DNA from: Monarcha castaneiventris obscurior
Lineage: Eukaryota > Chordata > Aves > Passeriformes > Monarchidae
Assembly (NCBI GenBank): GCA_026261815.1
Contig: JAMPIT010000890.1
Coordinates: forward strand, 5,300,001-5,364,000
Length of the DNA: 64,000 bases
Direction of reading: 5' to 3'
The notes beneath the pieces were generated by a model, which saw only the letters and a list, made by a program, of their open reading frames with translations, was not told where the DNA came from and ran no database searches. The position numbers were made by a program, and so were the translations under genes. Shown here in pieces: positions 1-11,937 of this stretch. Numbering within the stretch: position 1 is the stretch's first letter; every line of letters begins with the position of its first letter.

Positions 1-523
1 AAGTTTCAATCATGCTATTAACAGTTTTCTAAAATGTGAGAAAGCAGCCACAGTCAGTAGTTTAGCCATGCAGACACACATTCATAACTACACAGAACAT
101 CACCAAAAGCATGATTTGTGGTGGTAAATACAACACAGTACAATGCACAGTGCTTCTTCAAATCTAAGCTTTCAGCTTTTGAATCATACTTAATGTTAGC
201 AGATTCTTCACATCTTTGGATAAGTTCTGGGAAGAGAGCTTTTCACAAATGGGGCTGAAGGCTGGGGCATGATTCACTGTTCCATTTCATGTTTGGATAC
301 TAAAAGAAGCTGTGACTTGGAATGTGGTCTCAAAATGGAGTGAAGCCACTTAAAGGGCTGCTACAGTTACCCGTGATGATATAGCACCAAGCCAGAGATG
401 CCTAGAAATGAGTTCTCATGCCCTGTGGGTTGCTGGTCGGCAGAGGAATAAAAGATTAAATGGAAATTACAATCCATCTGGAAAGGATTTGTTATCACCC
501 AGGATGGACTAGAGTCAACAAGG

Positions 524-550
524 GATTTTATTAATTCAATTAATAAAATC
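524..550. repeat. Perfect 13-bp inverted repeat (AT-rich palindrome)
   Basis: The left arm GATTTTATTAATT (524-536) is exactly reverse-complemented by AATTAATAAAATC (538-550) around a single central C. It could extrude as a cruciform or fold as a hairpin in pre-mRNA, but the stem is almost all A/T and weak. No known element end was recognised here. Confidence 0.85.
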
Positions 551-3500
551 TTTTTTCTCTTCCTGCTAAAAAAGAAATTAAAAAAAATAGATAAAGTGGC
601 TGAAAAATAAGGTGTCAGTGATGGGATTAGAGAGGTTCCTGCAATTTTGCAGTAATTTGCTTTGAATTAAACATAATTTGAGTGTTCTTCGGGGCACTAA
701 TGCTTTCCCCCTCCTCCTTAGTTTCAGGCTATATTTGTAGGCTTTTTTTTTTTTTCTTTTTTCCTTTCTTTCTGTAATCAGGCCTGGCCTGTGCCCCTAA
801 TTGTGACTATGTAGAGGCTACTTTTTGTACATTCTATTTCTGGTAGTGTGTCTGGGTGTTTGCTTCCATGTGCCCTTGCCAGCTGCTTCCCTAGAATTAG
901 AGCTTTGCTCCTCCTAGGGTCTGACCTGCCTCTCCTTCCTCCTAAACACCAATGGCTTGGACGTGGCTGGCTGTAGTCACATGAGTCCTACCAGCAGAAT
1001 AAGACCCACAAACTGCTGGTTTTAGGTACTCAAGAGATTTGTGCATTCCTTTTATTTTGAGCTAGCTCCTTATCAGCAGGGCGCACACCGAACTGTCTGG
1101 GAGATGCATTAAGTAGTAGATTTTAGGTGAAAGCTTTATTCGTTCCATCTGTAATTAAGTGATTTGTTCCAAACTCATAAATCTCTCCTTGCTCTTTCCT
1201 TTGCCACTGACTAACTCATCCTTCCAGCTTCATGTCAGGCACTCTACTCCCTGCTCCCTTTCTAGATCAGGTTTCCTTCATTGCCTCCTTTCTTCTTACA
1301 CCTTGTAGTGGATGGGATTTTTTTTTCCTAAAAAAATGCTCCTTTTGTTCCTCCTTGCAGCCTCCATTTCCACGGACTTTTTGTGAAGAAACTGGGTTGT
1401 CTTTTCTCTTTGCCGAGCATCTTCCTGTCAAGTCAAAGCTCCTAATTTTTGTCTGGCTCCTGACCCTAGCACAATTTTGGCTCTGTTTGTTGCTTGTGGC
1501 TAAATTAGCTGGTTCTTCCTTCTCCTCACAGTTCCTTTCCTTTATGCATCTCGCATGTCCCCCATCAATCACGGTGTGGCAGCCTCAGAGTCTGGCAGGA
1601 GCAGCTGGCACCTCCGGCTTCCCCGCTCCAGCCGGGGATCCCACTTTTGGCCTGTTCCTTTCTCCCTGCCGGAAGGACTCACGGCTCCTCTTTGTGTGCT
1701 TTGTGCTCCACAGAGCTGGCCCCCCACTCCCTCACACACCTTGTTCTGCCCTCGGTGCATCCCCTGCCCGGCAGCTGAGGTGTTCCTGCCGTGCAAACTG
1801 CTTTGAGCTGTGCTTAGGTGGTCTTCAGCTTCTCTGCTGCTCAGTGCCTGTCACTTTTTATTGCCTGACTCCGATTATTTCCTCCTCGAGTTCTCCATTA
1901 AATTGCTGCTATGTGTTCACTTATGAATCTCATTTGGATTCAGATAGGGCTGGAAAAACACATTTAAGCTTCAGGGGACACCCCTGAACTAGGACCCCCC
2001 CATAAGAGAAGACTTCCATTGAAGTGTTTGGAGGGGAGAAGGGATAGTGCTGGTAGGAACAGGGAGGTTAAAATTGCTGTGGAAATCTAAGCCAGCTCTC
2101 TGGGATCAGACACAGCAGTGACACTCCTGAAGATCTCTGTTGCCCTTTTGATCAGCAGAAAGATTTAACTCTCATCCTGCCAGCCCCGGGTTGTGGAAGA
2201 GCTCCATCCATTGAAGAGTCCTGGCATTGCCACTGCCTTCCCCAGTACATCTGCCTTCAATCCTTAGCCAAGCGTGAGCTATGCTTAGTGATATTATCCA
2301 AGCAGGGCTGAGGCTCAGGTGAGCTCTCATGACTTTGTGTGCTATTTTTGAACACTGTTGTTTGGAGATGAGCGAAGGAACGATGTGTAGGCTCATACAG
2401 GCGGTGAGACATAAATGTCTTTATTCTTAGGAAGAGCTGTTTGGATCCTTGGAGATATGCTGCAAGTCCACCATGTCATAAGCCAGTGTTAGTGTGCTCT
2501 TTTTGCTCCCTTATCCATGAATCACTGGAGTAAGCAGTGTCCAGGTTTGTTTGCTTTTTACTTGGTCAGGGCCCACACCCTGTGTGCAGCCAATAGAGTC
2601 AGCCTTGCCTCTGAAGCAGCCTGCCAGCACTATCAGTAGCTAATTAGAAATCTGCTCTTGTGGTCAGACTTTCAGCATGTTAATTAATTTTCCAAAGCTC
2701 TGTTATTTGGAGGAATGGGACCACCGTGGCAAGATAAGGAAGATCTGGCTTCCCTTCCAGCTCTGTTACACTTCTGGATTCCCATCCTCCTGCGTGCCAG
2801 TGATAGCTGGAGTGGGGACGTGAGCCAGCCCTAGCAGAACATGCTTCTGCCTTTCTGCTCTCCATTTGATATTCTGTATGTGTCCTCCACCCTTTTTTTT
2901 TTGCATCCTCTTGCAATATCTAATTGATTCTTTATGAGACCTCTGTGCTCCATTTCTTTTCTGTGTAAAAATGTCAGTGCTGTTCAGCATTGTTGCTCTG
3001 TGACAGGAGTCCTTGGGGTCAGGAGGCAGGTTCTGGGTTCATGTCCTCTCTCTCTCTCAGTGCCTAAACTCCCCCAGGGCAGTCTGTGACCCCTTTTTCT
3101 CACGCAACTGGGCTGCTCTGTGGGGTTTTGGGGTGTGCACTTAGAGCCGTGAGCTGGAGGAGAAAATGACTGTAGCCTCTAAATTCTGCAGCATGTCATG
3201 TTGTTTCTCTCCTTCCACCTGCAAAACAGAGATAACTACTCTTAACCCATCTGTATCAGAACAGTGTTGAGAGATTTAATTAGCTGCTGTCCACAGGGTT
3301 TTGAAAGGTGTAAGATATATCTGGAGTATTATTAAAGGTCTTACTAAGATTAGCCTTGCTGACTTCTGCTCTTTCCTGTACAATTACCATGCAGATGTAC
3401 ACAGTGCGTGTGCAGATATGAAATAGTTAAGAGCTTTTGCATGTCTTTAGAAAAGCCATCCCATTAAAACAAAACCACACATCAAAGTGAATCAAGTCCT

Positions 3501-3561
3501 TTTGAAATAATCTTTCTTACTGTATGTGGTTTAGGACCAGCTGAACCATCTGAAAAGCCAA

Positions 3562-3599
3562 AGCAGGGAGCGAGAGAGGGAGAGGGGGAGAGAGAAAGA
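3562..3599 (+). repeat. GA-rich polypurine tract
   Basis: A nearly uninterrupted run of G and A (GAGAGAGGGAGAGGGG-like) on the plus strand. It is simple low-complexity sequence. Such homopurine tracts can adopt triplex (H-DNA) forms, but nothing here shows a function. Confidence 0.8.
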
Positions 3600-6500
3600 C
3601 ACTTATTTATGTGAAGTCTGTACCTCTGTTCGACTTTGTACAGCCAGAAACTGAAAGAAAGGCTTCCCTAGTGTGTCCAAGTTTCTGGTGAATGGCTCCT
3701 TTGGGTGCGGAAGTGAGTGCTGCGGATCCTTTCAGCCGAAAGGAACAGTTAATGAGTGTTTCTCTGTTCTGCGCTGCTGGAATGAGACACATCCCTCTTT
3801 CTAGGTCACTAAGTTAATCAAGTCAAGGATTTCTGTCCATTGTCCTTCTTATCAGTCACAGCTGCATTTGCATTAGGAAGCTTTCTGTTTCTTTAAGCCT
3901 CATTCATGTACTGATTAAATTCCTTCCCAAGTCTGCAAAAGCAAATGTCTAATGTATTATATAGCCATCTCCTGACCTAAGGAAAAACAACATACAGTAG
4001 AATATGCTTGAAAGCAGAAGAAAGGGGGGGAAAAAAACCCAATGCTTTGATTTATCTGATCTGCAGTGATAAAACACCAGAGGTAAAACAGGTGGAAGCT
4101 TATGTGTGATTTCTAATGTGTGATTTTTAACTTGATGCTGGCTAGCATCAATATCAGTATGTACCTGAACAAACAATCTAAGGTGGGAAGTGAAATTGCT
4201 CTTCTTGAATGTTTGAGTAAATACTGCTGTAGCATCTCATAATGAACAGCAGTAGCTGCTGCTACATATTAGATAATAAATTGGTCCTGGCAGCACATTT
4301 CCATTTCACAAGGATGACTGAAGGATAAACTTCAGACAAAAATGCAAAACTGCTACCTTTGTAACCAAACAGCTGTAACCCTTACTCTTAAAATGTTTGC
4401 AGTCTATCTGTGGTTGTGCATTGGTTTCACCACTGATTCATAGTCGATGTTTGGAGGCATAAGCTAAAATATCTTGTGTTATGAGTACAGTTTTGGACAA
4501 AATACTAAAGATTTCCTTGTCTCCTTGTCTGCTGCAACCCTCCAACATACCTAAGGGGGCACCTCATTGTTTTGGTTTTTTTGTTCCCTCTGGATCTTCT
4601 GAGTTACTGGGAGATGTAGACTTTAATCTTCTGCCAGTACAGTTCCTGCTTTTCACACTGTAGGAAAAATGGCCTTGGTAATTTTCTCACCTTTCCAGTG
4701 ACCACTTCTCCATTTTCCAAACCTTCTTTGACAGTCTTGGGAAATACCTTTTGGGGAACAACACTTAGAGCTTCATTTTGTTTGTAGTAACATCAGCTAG
4801 GATTCCCCACTCAGCAACTCTATTTTACCCTTCCTCGTAGATTTTCCTGCAGGTTCCTTCACAAGGGGCCTTTCTTGCACCATAAGCAATGCCCTGAAAC
4901 TTGAACCTCTCCATCTTCCTTCATTCTGGTAAGCATGTACGGGTTCAAGTTCTTTGCAGAGTGGGGAGGGCTCCTTTGATTCACCTTTTTTTCCCCTCCC
5001 ACTGCTGTCAGATGAATATTTAGTTCCCCTTAGCCCTGTGGAATTTAAATGCTGTGTCCTGATCATGGGGCTTCCCTCAAAAAGCAGCCAAATGGAGGTC
5101 AGCAATGCTGACAGGCAGCAGCAGGAGCAGGGTGTGCCTCAGAAATGGTGTGCAAACTGCTAATCTTAGCAGGCATTACAGTGCAGTTGGACCAACCTGA
5201 AGTCTTTTTCCTTCCTCATGAGCCTGCTTCCTGCAAAAGGCTTGGATTGCCTCTGGCTTCATTCCTCCTCGGCTGCAGTTCAATCAATGTTTCATATGCA
5301 TTTGTTTTTGCATTTTAATGCCCATGAATCTACTCAGCCAGTCTTCTGAAATTCTCTAAGTGTCCAGAATTGAGGACTGAGGAAGGGCTCTGGCTGGCCA
5401 GTGAGGTGGTGAAGATCAGTGACTGTGCAGTAACTCTCAAAAACATGCAGACACACATTCTGAAGAACCATACAGTAATCTCACTTCAATTTGAGATACT
5501 CTGTAAGATGGTGAAAGAGGGCTACATTACTTGGCTTTTGCTGAGAACACTCTCAACTGCTACAAGAATTTCTGCCATTGCAGTGACAGTGTAAAACAAT
5601 TCTGAATCAACACAAGAGCAAACATTTGTAAATTGTCCAGAAGACTGACTTTCTGCTGAAAGAAATGTTTGTTGAATCAGAATATTTTGCTTTTCAAAGC
5701 TACATAATTAATTTTAATAAGAATGCATAAAATGCATTTTAAACTGGAAAGTTTTTTTTCCTAAATGGTAATATGAATCAACACATTCCCACACAGTGTT
5801 TTGATTCGACAGTTCATCATTTTCCAAGGGAAAACAGTGCCTCATAATTATTTGGCTGTGACAACTCTTTGTATTTAACTGCATTGATAAGAAACAATAC
5901 AGTGGTTGTTCCTGTGGACGCATGTGTGTCTGAAGAAACACGGAGACTGGAACAGCTCAGCCTTTGGAGGTAATAGCTCTGCATTCATCAGGGGTCAGTG
6001 ATAGTTCCATGGGATCTTTATTTACTGAGTCCTGCTAAGGATCCGGCTCACTAAATATGCAAGATAAAAGGATCTCAAACCTCCCGTGTACATAGGGGCT
6101 GATGACAGACGGGCTACAGATTGTTTGAGTGCTTTAATTATTCTTATCGTGTGTCCACATTAACCTGTGGTTTCTGGAACTGCAGTTTGATTAAAATTCT
6201 TTGATTAAACAGATGAGTTGACAAGACAAATGTTCCTTGCAGCCCTCTGAATCGTGGTATGAAATGAGGAACCTTTTCCTTCTTCAGTTTTTGTTCATGT
6301 TTTCTCTTCCTCCCGTAGCCAGGTGGATTTAGGATCACTCAGTAGGGACCTAAACATAAATTGAAGCAGAACCTCATACGCAAGAAAATGTAGCAGCAAT
6401 ATCCGAAAAAGGGAGAGAATGGAGTTTCTTAGTATCTTGTGCACTGTAATTTTTGGGTTTTTTTTAATTGGTGAGATAGTTATAAACTTCCTAGTTTGTT

Positions 6501-9465
6501 GTTTAACATCAAAAGAATAATTTTAAAAAGTCAAGCAGAGGTTTTGACAAATACAAATGCTCAGCCTGTTGCTGATGATGTTCAGGCTGCATCTGAACAA
6601 AGTTGTCCAATTCCCTTTGTGTTGCTGTAATCAGGATTTGCCTGAAATGGAGGGAAATATGGGAAGAGGCAGGCAGTGTGAGAGGATTTGGAGTGGATGG
6701 TGAGGGATACTCCAGCTTTGTGCCTCTGTAATTATGCTGTGAAGTAATGCGGAGGGATAGTCTTAGGAGCAGATGTTTAAGGCTATATTGGCACCACAGG
6801 AATCTAAGTCTGAATAGGATTTCCCTGACATCAGGCAGAATCCTTTGAAAACACCAGTGGACACGGATCTGCAGGCTGGTCTGCACTAGATGTTTTGCCA
6901 ATGCAGCTGGTTAACAGCATAGGAAGAAGTTGTGCCATACCACCAGGACTCCTAATTTCAGCACAGACCTGTTGGTAAATAATTCGTTTTTCCTGGGTAA
7001 CTGGCTTTACAGAGAAGATGAGGAAAGCTCTGCTGGCAACAAGCCCTCTCTTACCAGCCTCATTTACTTCCTGAGGTTGTTGCATAGGTTTAGTTTGGAT
7101 ATGGTTATGCCAAAAAGAGGTTTTGATGAAGAAAACATTGTTTTTATTAAATACTAAACCAGATTCATCATCATTTGTGATACTTCTAACAGAGACAGTT
7201 GAAGTGATTTGCTGGCTTTGCTCCCTGTGCAGACCTTGGACAGAGGCTGACTCCTTCAGACAAGGTCCTCGCTCTCAGATGGCACAAAGGTCCTGGATGC
7301 TTCCCTGATTTCAGAGCATCATTTTGAGCATCGAGGCTATTGCAGACTCTGCATGCTAGATTGTGAACTCATCAGGTCAGGGATGGTGTTTTAAAACCAA
7401 GGGTTTTAAAGTTTGGTCCCCCAGTGGGGCCGCTGTACTGATTTAGTAAAAAATAATTGTCATTGTTGGAAAAGGTTATGTAATGAGAACTCTGATCAGT
7501 TTTGATCAGTGTACAGCTGTATTTAAGTGACATAGTGATGTCAGACCACCAGTGCTGCTGAGCAAATGTGCCATGTGGCCCATTTTTTACTTTTTCCTCC
7601 TAAAATTTATAGATGAAGGTTCCCCAACAGGAACAAAGAGCTATCAATTTGCTTTGAGTGTTTGTCTGCTATTTCACTTGATGTAACAAGTTCCAGGTGA
7701 ACGGGCAAAATGACTTTCAATCCCATGTTTTTCTTAGGTGCAACCATGTTTTAGCACTTACATCATCAGTAGAAAGTGCTGACCATTTATCACATCCAAG
7801 AGGAATGGGAATAAAAATCTAAAACAAACTATGACCCAGTTTCTTAGCACTGGGCATCCCAGTACCCCTTAGCACAAAGGTGATCACAGGGACAAAACCA
7901 CAGAGGGTTTGATTCACTTCAGTGTGCCTGCACTGGGGGACTGCAATAACTGCTGAAATCGATATTGCTGTTCCACTGTACAAACAGAGCCTTACCAGGA
8001 TGAATTTCTGTCCTTGGAAACAAAGTGGGCATGGATTTACTCACCTGGTCTGTAATCCTCTTAATTTTACTCATGTGAGTAACTGTTCTTGGCAGGGGCA
8101 TAATAGAATCCATGCTTGTGGCCTGGAGAAATTATTATGCTTTTCCTGTAGAACTCTCTTCCTTCCCTCACCCACTGGAAGCTGCCTTGTTTGTCACAGG
8201 TCATCCCACATCACTGTGGCTCACCAGGGAAATTCCAATAATTGAAGTGCTTGGGTATGGGTGTTGAGCTTTTCTCTCCCTGTTGTTTTGTGGCATGACT
8301 GATGTTACTTTGCCTTGCTTGAGGGCAGTGGTTAAGAGGGCAGGATGAGCAAAGCTGTGATTGCATGAGATGTAAGTATACTTTGGCTATTTCACTGTTA
8401 ATACCATTCCACGAGTGGTGTAAGAGTGCTTCAAAGTGGAACAAAGGGAAACTGGGGATGAAGGAGGAGCAGGGAAGGCAGAAGAGAGCAAGGTCAAAAC
8501 ACCAGTAGCTGCCCCCAGCAGTGTTTGACAGCCTCATCAAAAGCAAAAGACTAAACTGATCTTGAAAATACTATCCCTAGATGGTAGAAGATGCTGAGAG
8601 TTGCTGAAGCAACAGCAGGATGTTTGCATCCTTGTTGTCATATCCATTTTATTTTTGCTGATGAAGAGAAGACATTTATTGTCTCTTCTACAAGTAGGAG
8701 TTACTCATATGCCGTACTGGAGCCTTGAGAGTCTCTGAACTGTCTTTCCAAAGCCTTTACTGGCACTAAATCATCTTTGCAAATATATACAGTCAAGAAG
8801 AGAAAAGGACGAGGCTGCACATGGTTTGTTAGAGGCACAAAGGAAAGAGGCTGAAGGTGTGATCCCGTCTGCATTGCACAACTGAGAACAGGTATCACTG
8901 AAGTTAATGTAAGTTAGTAGTATGATGTTCAAAGAGGAGAGAGGCCCAGGGGTTTGCTTTGGGAGGCAGAGCAGGTCCTGTAAAGGACAGTGCTGTGGTG
9001 GTGTATCCATGCCCCAGCTGACTTACAAATGGCCTGTGTGAGCTCCAAGGGCCCCTCCTCCAAGCTCTCCATTCACCAGCTGAGGCAAATGCAGACTGCA
9101 GCTTGAGGGGAAGGAAAATGGTAACATCCTGTGGTGAAAAACACCCTATGGTTGCCCTGGAGTGTGTTAGCCCACATTCTTTTCTTCTTTTTCTTTTCCA
9201 TCCCTAGCATCACTTGGAATTAACTAAAGTTGTGGGTTTAAATTTGGGTAATTTACTCTTGCTTGGAGACACACGGTGTTTTAATGTACCTTACTTGGTT
9301 TGATCATAAGTCAATTAGGAGCAGGTAGACACTAAACTGATTCTGTCGCTCCTAACCAGGGTTTGTATCAGCTTAACTAAATTAGTTTAATTAAATCAAA
9401 CACTACTGCATTCCTCAGTGCTCAAAAACAGTGCCTGTGCTTGTGCATGTGTAACGCCGAAGGTG

Positions 9466-9600
9466 CACGTGTGCTGAATATGGATGACATCACGTGCAAG
9501 CAAATTTCTGAATAACAACCTGCATATCTGTCTGGGCATTTATAGGTTGTCAATTACTCTGATGTTGTGTCTAATGGGGAGATGAAAATCCCCCTATAAA
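9466..9600 (+). promoter_or_regulatory. E-box / CRE-like / TATA cluster, possible intronic regulatory element
   Basis: Two perfect CACGTG E-boxes occur at 9466-9471 and 9491-9496. The second overlaps a CRE/AP-1-like TGACATCA (9485-9492), giving a composite TGACATCACGTG. A CTATAAA box follows at 9594-9600, about 100 bp downstream. The spacing resembles a compact promoter or an enhancer bound by bHLH-ZIP (USF/MITF/TFE class) and CREB/ATF factors. Each motif is short, so a chance cluster is possible. No transcript start is visible. Confidence 0.25.
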
Positions 9601-10820
9601 CTCAGCTCACTGCTTTGGCGGCTTTGCTGACAGACTAGTAAACAATTTCTATGCAGAGTGCGATTTTCTAGTTTAGGAATGGAGCCACTTAGATTAGAAC
9701 TCAGTGTTTTAGTGAGAAATGTCTAAAACGTTTACATAACCTATTTACATATGAATACAAACATTACAGGCTTTATATTAACAGCCCTTGTTGTTGCTCA
9801 TTACTATGCATAGAAAAAGACATCAGCATTTCTAGTAGCATCTACAAAATTATAAATATGTGATAGAGTAATTACTGATTTGGAAATCCAAATTATATTA
9901 AAATGATTGTAGCATCTGTGTCTCCAAAAACCTCTCCATTTGTCAATTCTAATCTTCTATTGCTTAGGCAATAAACACGAGTCTGATGCCTATTTAGGCA
10001 GTTTTGTATGAATCCCACCCGCCCCTTGAAATTTAAAAAGAAAGTGGAGGAAGGAGTGGTTTGATATCGAGGTACCTGAAATTGGTCCATAGCCGTTTCT
10101 TTCACCTTTTCTTTACCCCCCACCCACAAAAATATGGGAATTGATGATAGATGTTGCAGATTTTTCTGAAGCAACCAGGAGCTGCCAGGAAAATCCTTCT
10201 GGAGCTGATGACATTCTGCTCACACGGTAAAAACTGCCAAGGAAGTTCCTTCCAGAAAACAAAGGGATCAGTTCAGGGCTGATCCTTTACTCTTTTTACT
10301 GCAGCCCTACTTGAGCCAGATGGTTATGAAGGGACTCCTGTAAGCCAGGGAAGCATTTGGTGTGCTCCATGGCACGAGTGAGTGCAAGTCAAGCCTTACC
10401 ATGGGGACTGTGATGCAAAGTAGAAACCGGGCAGAGGTTCTGATACCCTTCATTGTAACAGAGTTTTACTTCCAGAAGAGACCCTGTAGAGCTCAGCAGG
10501 TTTGGGCAGCAGATTTCTCAGGCCAGTAAATAGTTATAAAAGTGGTATGTTTTTTTCTTCTGCGGCTCTGAAATGACTTTGCAGGGAGGTCAGTGGCATG
10601 CCTCCAGTGGTGCGGAAGAGCAGAGATGTCCCCCATAAGGTCGCTGTGCCTCACAACAGAAATCCCAGTAGGAGCTCCTTCTCTGCTCCCTGTCTGGGCT
10701 TTGGGCCACTAAAAGACACCACCCAAGGGAATTTATTCGTGGCTGATAACTGTGGGTATTTGCTGGAATGTCTCCTTGCAGGTTTTTCGGTCCTGGACCG
10801 GAATTCTGGCCGGGGGAGTC

Positions 10821-10858
10821 AACATTATTTGCTTGGAAATAATGTTCTGCCTAGGCAG
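10821..10858. repeat. Hairpin followed directly by a 12-bp palindrome
   Basis: AACATTATTT (10821-10830) and its exact reverse complement AAATAATGTT (10837-10846) flank a 6-nt loop. The perfect palindrome CTGCCTAGGCAG (10847-10858) abuts it. Two perfect dyads with no gap are unusual in otherwise plain intron sequence. There is no loop/tail arrangement typical of a known ncRNA. Confidence 0.8.
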
Positions 10859-11495
10859 AGCAGTTGCTGATCGTGGCTGCTCTGATAAGCTGGGCAGGGA
10901 CTGACATTGTCAGGCTGACCTTTGAGAAGGTCTTTGGGAACTGGTCCATGTTTTTCCCCTTGTCTGATGATGGAGAGTGAATGCTTCATCTGAAGTGGTA
11001 TGTTTTCCCCGGCACACATGTACCAGTTTTAGCTGAGCCATCCGTGATTCCCCCTGTGGCTTCAATTACGGCATTGCCTCTAGTTGTCATCTCTCTTTAC
11101 ACCTTCTACTTACACCACACAGGGACTTAAAGGCTTGTATATGCATAGTAACGGTTCCACGAGATGAAATACTGCTGTATAAATAAAGCATTCATCACAC
11201 CTGCAAGGGAGTTTTGAATAAGATCCCACATAGTTTTACTGCATGAGCAATGAAAGATCAGAAATGACAAATGGGTTGACAAATGGTGTGCAGTGCATAA
11301 ATAGCATTATTTATTTGCTCAGTCGTGTCGGAGTGAGTGAGATGAGGCTTGCTGGTGTTTTGAGAGCGTTGTCAGAGCTTTTGTAAAGGTGGAGGCTGCA
11401 GGATCAAGCCTCAGCCCCTGGCACTAGCAGGTGGGTAGCCATTAGCTGGAAAACCAAAGTGTCTTTTTTCTCAGGCTGCATGGTTGCAGGGAGTG

Positions 11496-11499
11496 ACAC
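11496..11499. repeat. Target-site duplication, left copy (ACAC)
   Basis: ACAC directly precedes the LTR and is matched by ACAC at 11934-11937 directly after it. A 4-bp duplication is typical of gammaretrovirus-like (class I, ERV1) integration. It is short enough that chance is not excluded. Confidence 0.6.
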
Positions 11500-11561
11500 T
11501 GATGCCTTAAAAGGCCTCCCAGAAACAGAGACTAGATAGGATAAGGGAGTAAAGGCAGGTA

Positions 11562-11567
11562 TTTATT
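11562..11567 (-). terminator. LTR polyadenylation signal AATAAA
   Basis: TTTATT on the plus strand reads AATAAA on the minus strand. It lies about 90 nt downstream of the LTR TATA box, as expected for the R region of a short LTR. It is antisense to ADGRL3 and should not affect that transcript. Confidence 0.6.
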
Positions 11568-11655
11568 TAAAGGCCTTCAAGGTACACCCTGGGGAGCCAG
11601 AGACTATTGCCAAGATGGACCCCAAGATGGGCCACAGGTCACAAATTCTTCACAC

Positions 11656-11680
11656 TTTTATAGGTTTGGTTCATTTGCAT
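11656..11680 (-). promoter_or_regulatory. LTR core promoter: octamer plus TATA box
   Basis: On the minus strand ATGCAAAT (11680-11673) is followed after 10 nt by TATAAAA (11662-11656). This is the classic octamer/TATA arrangement of a U3 promoter. If active it would drive transcription antisense to ADGRL3 towards lower coordinates, with the start expected around 11625-11632. Confidence 0.6.
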
Positions 11681-11933
11681 ATCAGGGTTAATTCTCCAGC
11701 TAAAACTTTGGTTAATGATGTTGTTTCCCCAAGCTTGCCCCCCTTTTCAGAGGCTTTGGTTTACATTTTGGGTCTAGGATGGTCTGAGTGTCCTTGGAGA
11801 GCAGGCCCGAAGAGGCTTTGTTATGTCTAACTGGCACGAGAGAGCAGGAATTAACAGGCTACAAGAAACTCCAGAGTTACACACTAGGCAGTACAGGGTT
11901 GGAAAAATATGAAAGTTAAAACCTAAGGCATCA

Positions 11934-11937
11934 ACAC
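11934..11937. repeat. Target-site duplication, right copy (ACAC)
   Basis: This is the partner of ACAC at 11496-11499, directly abutting the terminal CA of the LTR. Its presence on both sides supports an insertion that has kept both outer LTR boundaries. Confidence 0.6.

Larger units (their letters stand above)
1..11499 (+). other. ADGRL3: ADGRL3 intron, 5' block (partial intron)
   Basis: This is non-coding intron sequence upstream of the lectin-domain exon; the intron continues beyond the left edge. I looked for the preceding latrophilin exons (signal peptide, first part of the lectin domain) and found no coding stretch resembling them. The block has ordinary AT-rich intronic composition. 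It contains a short perfect palindrome near 524-550, a GA-rich tract at 3562-3599, an E-box/CRE/TATA cluster around 9466-9600 and adjacent hairpins at 10821-10858, listed separately. A pyrimidine-rich 251-codon open frame at 1232-1987 is judged to be chance. Strand is given by the host gene. Confidence 0.8.
11500..11933 (-). mobile_element. Solo LTR of an endogenous retrovirus, antisense to ADGRL3
   Basis: This 434-bp element has the hallmarks of a lone retroviral LTR read on the minus strand. It begins TG and ends CA, with a perfect 10-bp terminal inverted repeat (TGATGCCTTA / TAAGGCATCA), and is flanked by a 4-bp ACAC duplication. In its own orientation an octamer motif ATGCAAAT (11680-11673) lies 10 nt upstream of a TATAAAA box (11662-11656), and a polyadenylation signal AATAAA (11567-11562) follows about 90 nt later. 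That is the expected U3-R-U5 order. No gag, pol or env sequence and no second LTR are present, so it most likely arose by recombination between the two LTRs of a provirus. The 4-bp duplication suggests class I; I cannot name the family. The open frame running through it on the plus strand is not a gene. Confidence 0.88.

Noticed and set aside
1232..1987. 251-codon open frame on the plus strand, the longest non-exonic one
   Set aside because: The translation is rich in Leu, Ser, Phe and Cys as expected from pyrimidine-rich DNA. It has no domain, and its splice context is unconvincing. A frame of this length is not surprising in 64 kb read in six frames.
11615..11830. 71-codon open frame
   Set aside because: It lies wholly inside the non-coding solo LTR and on its opposite strand.
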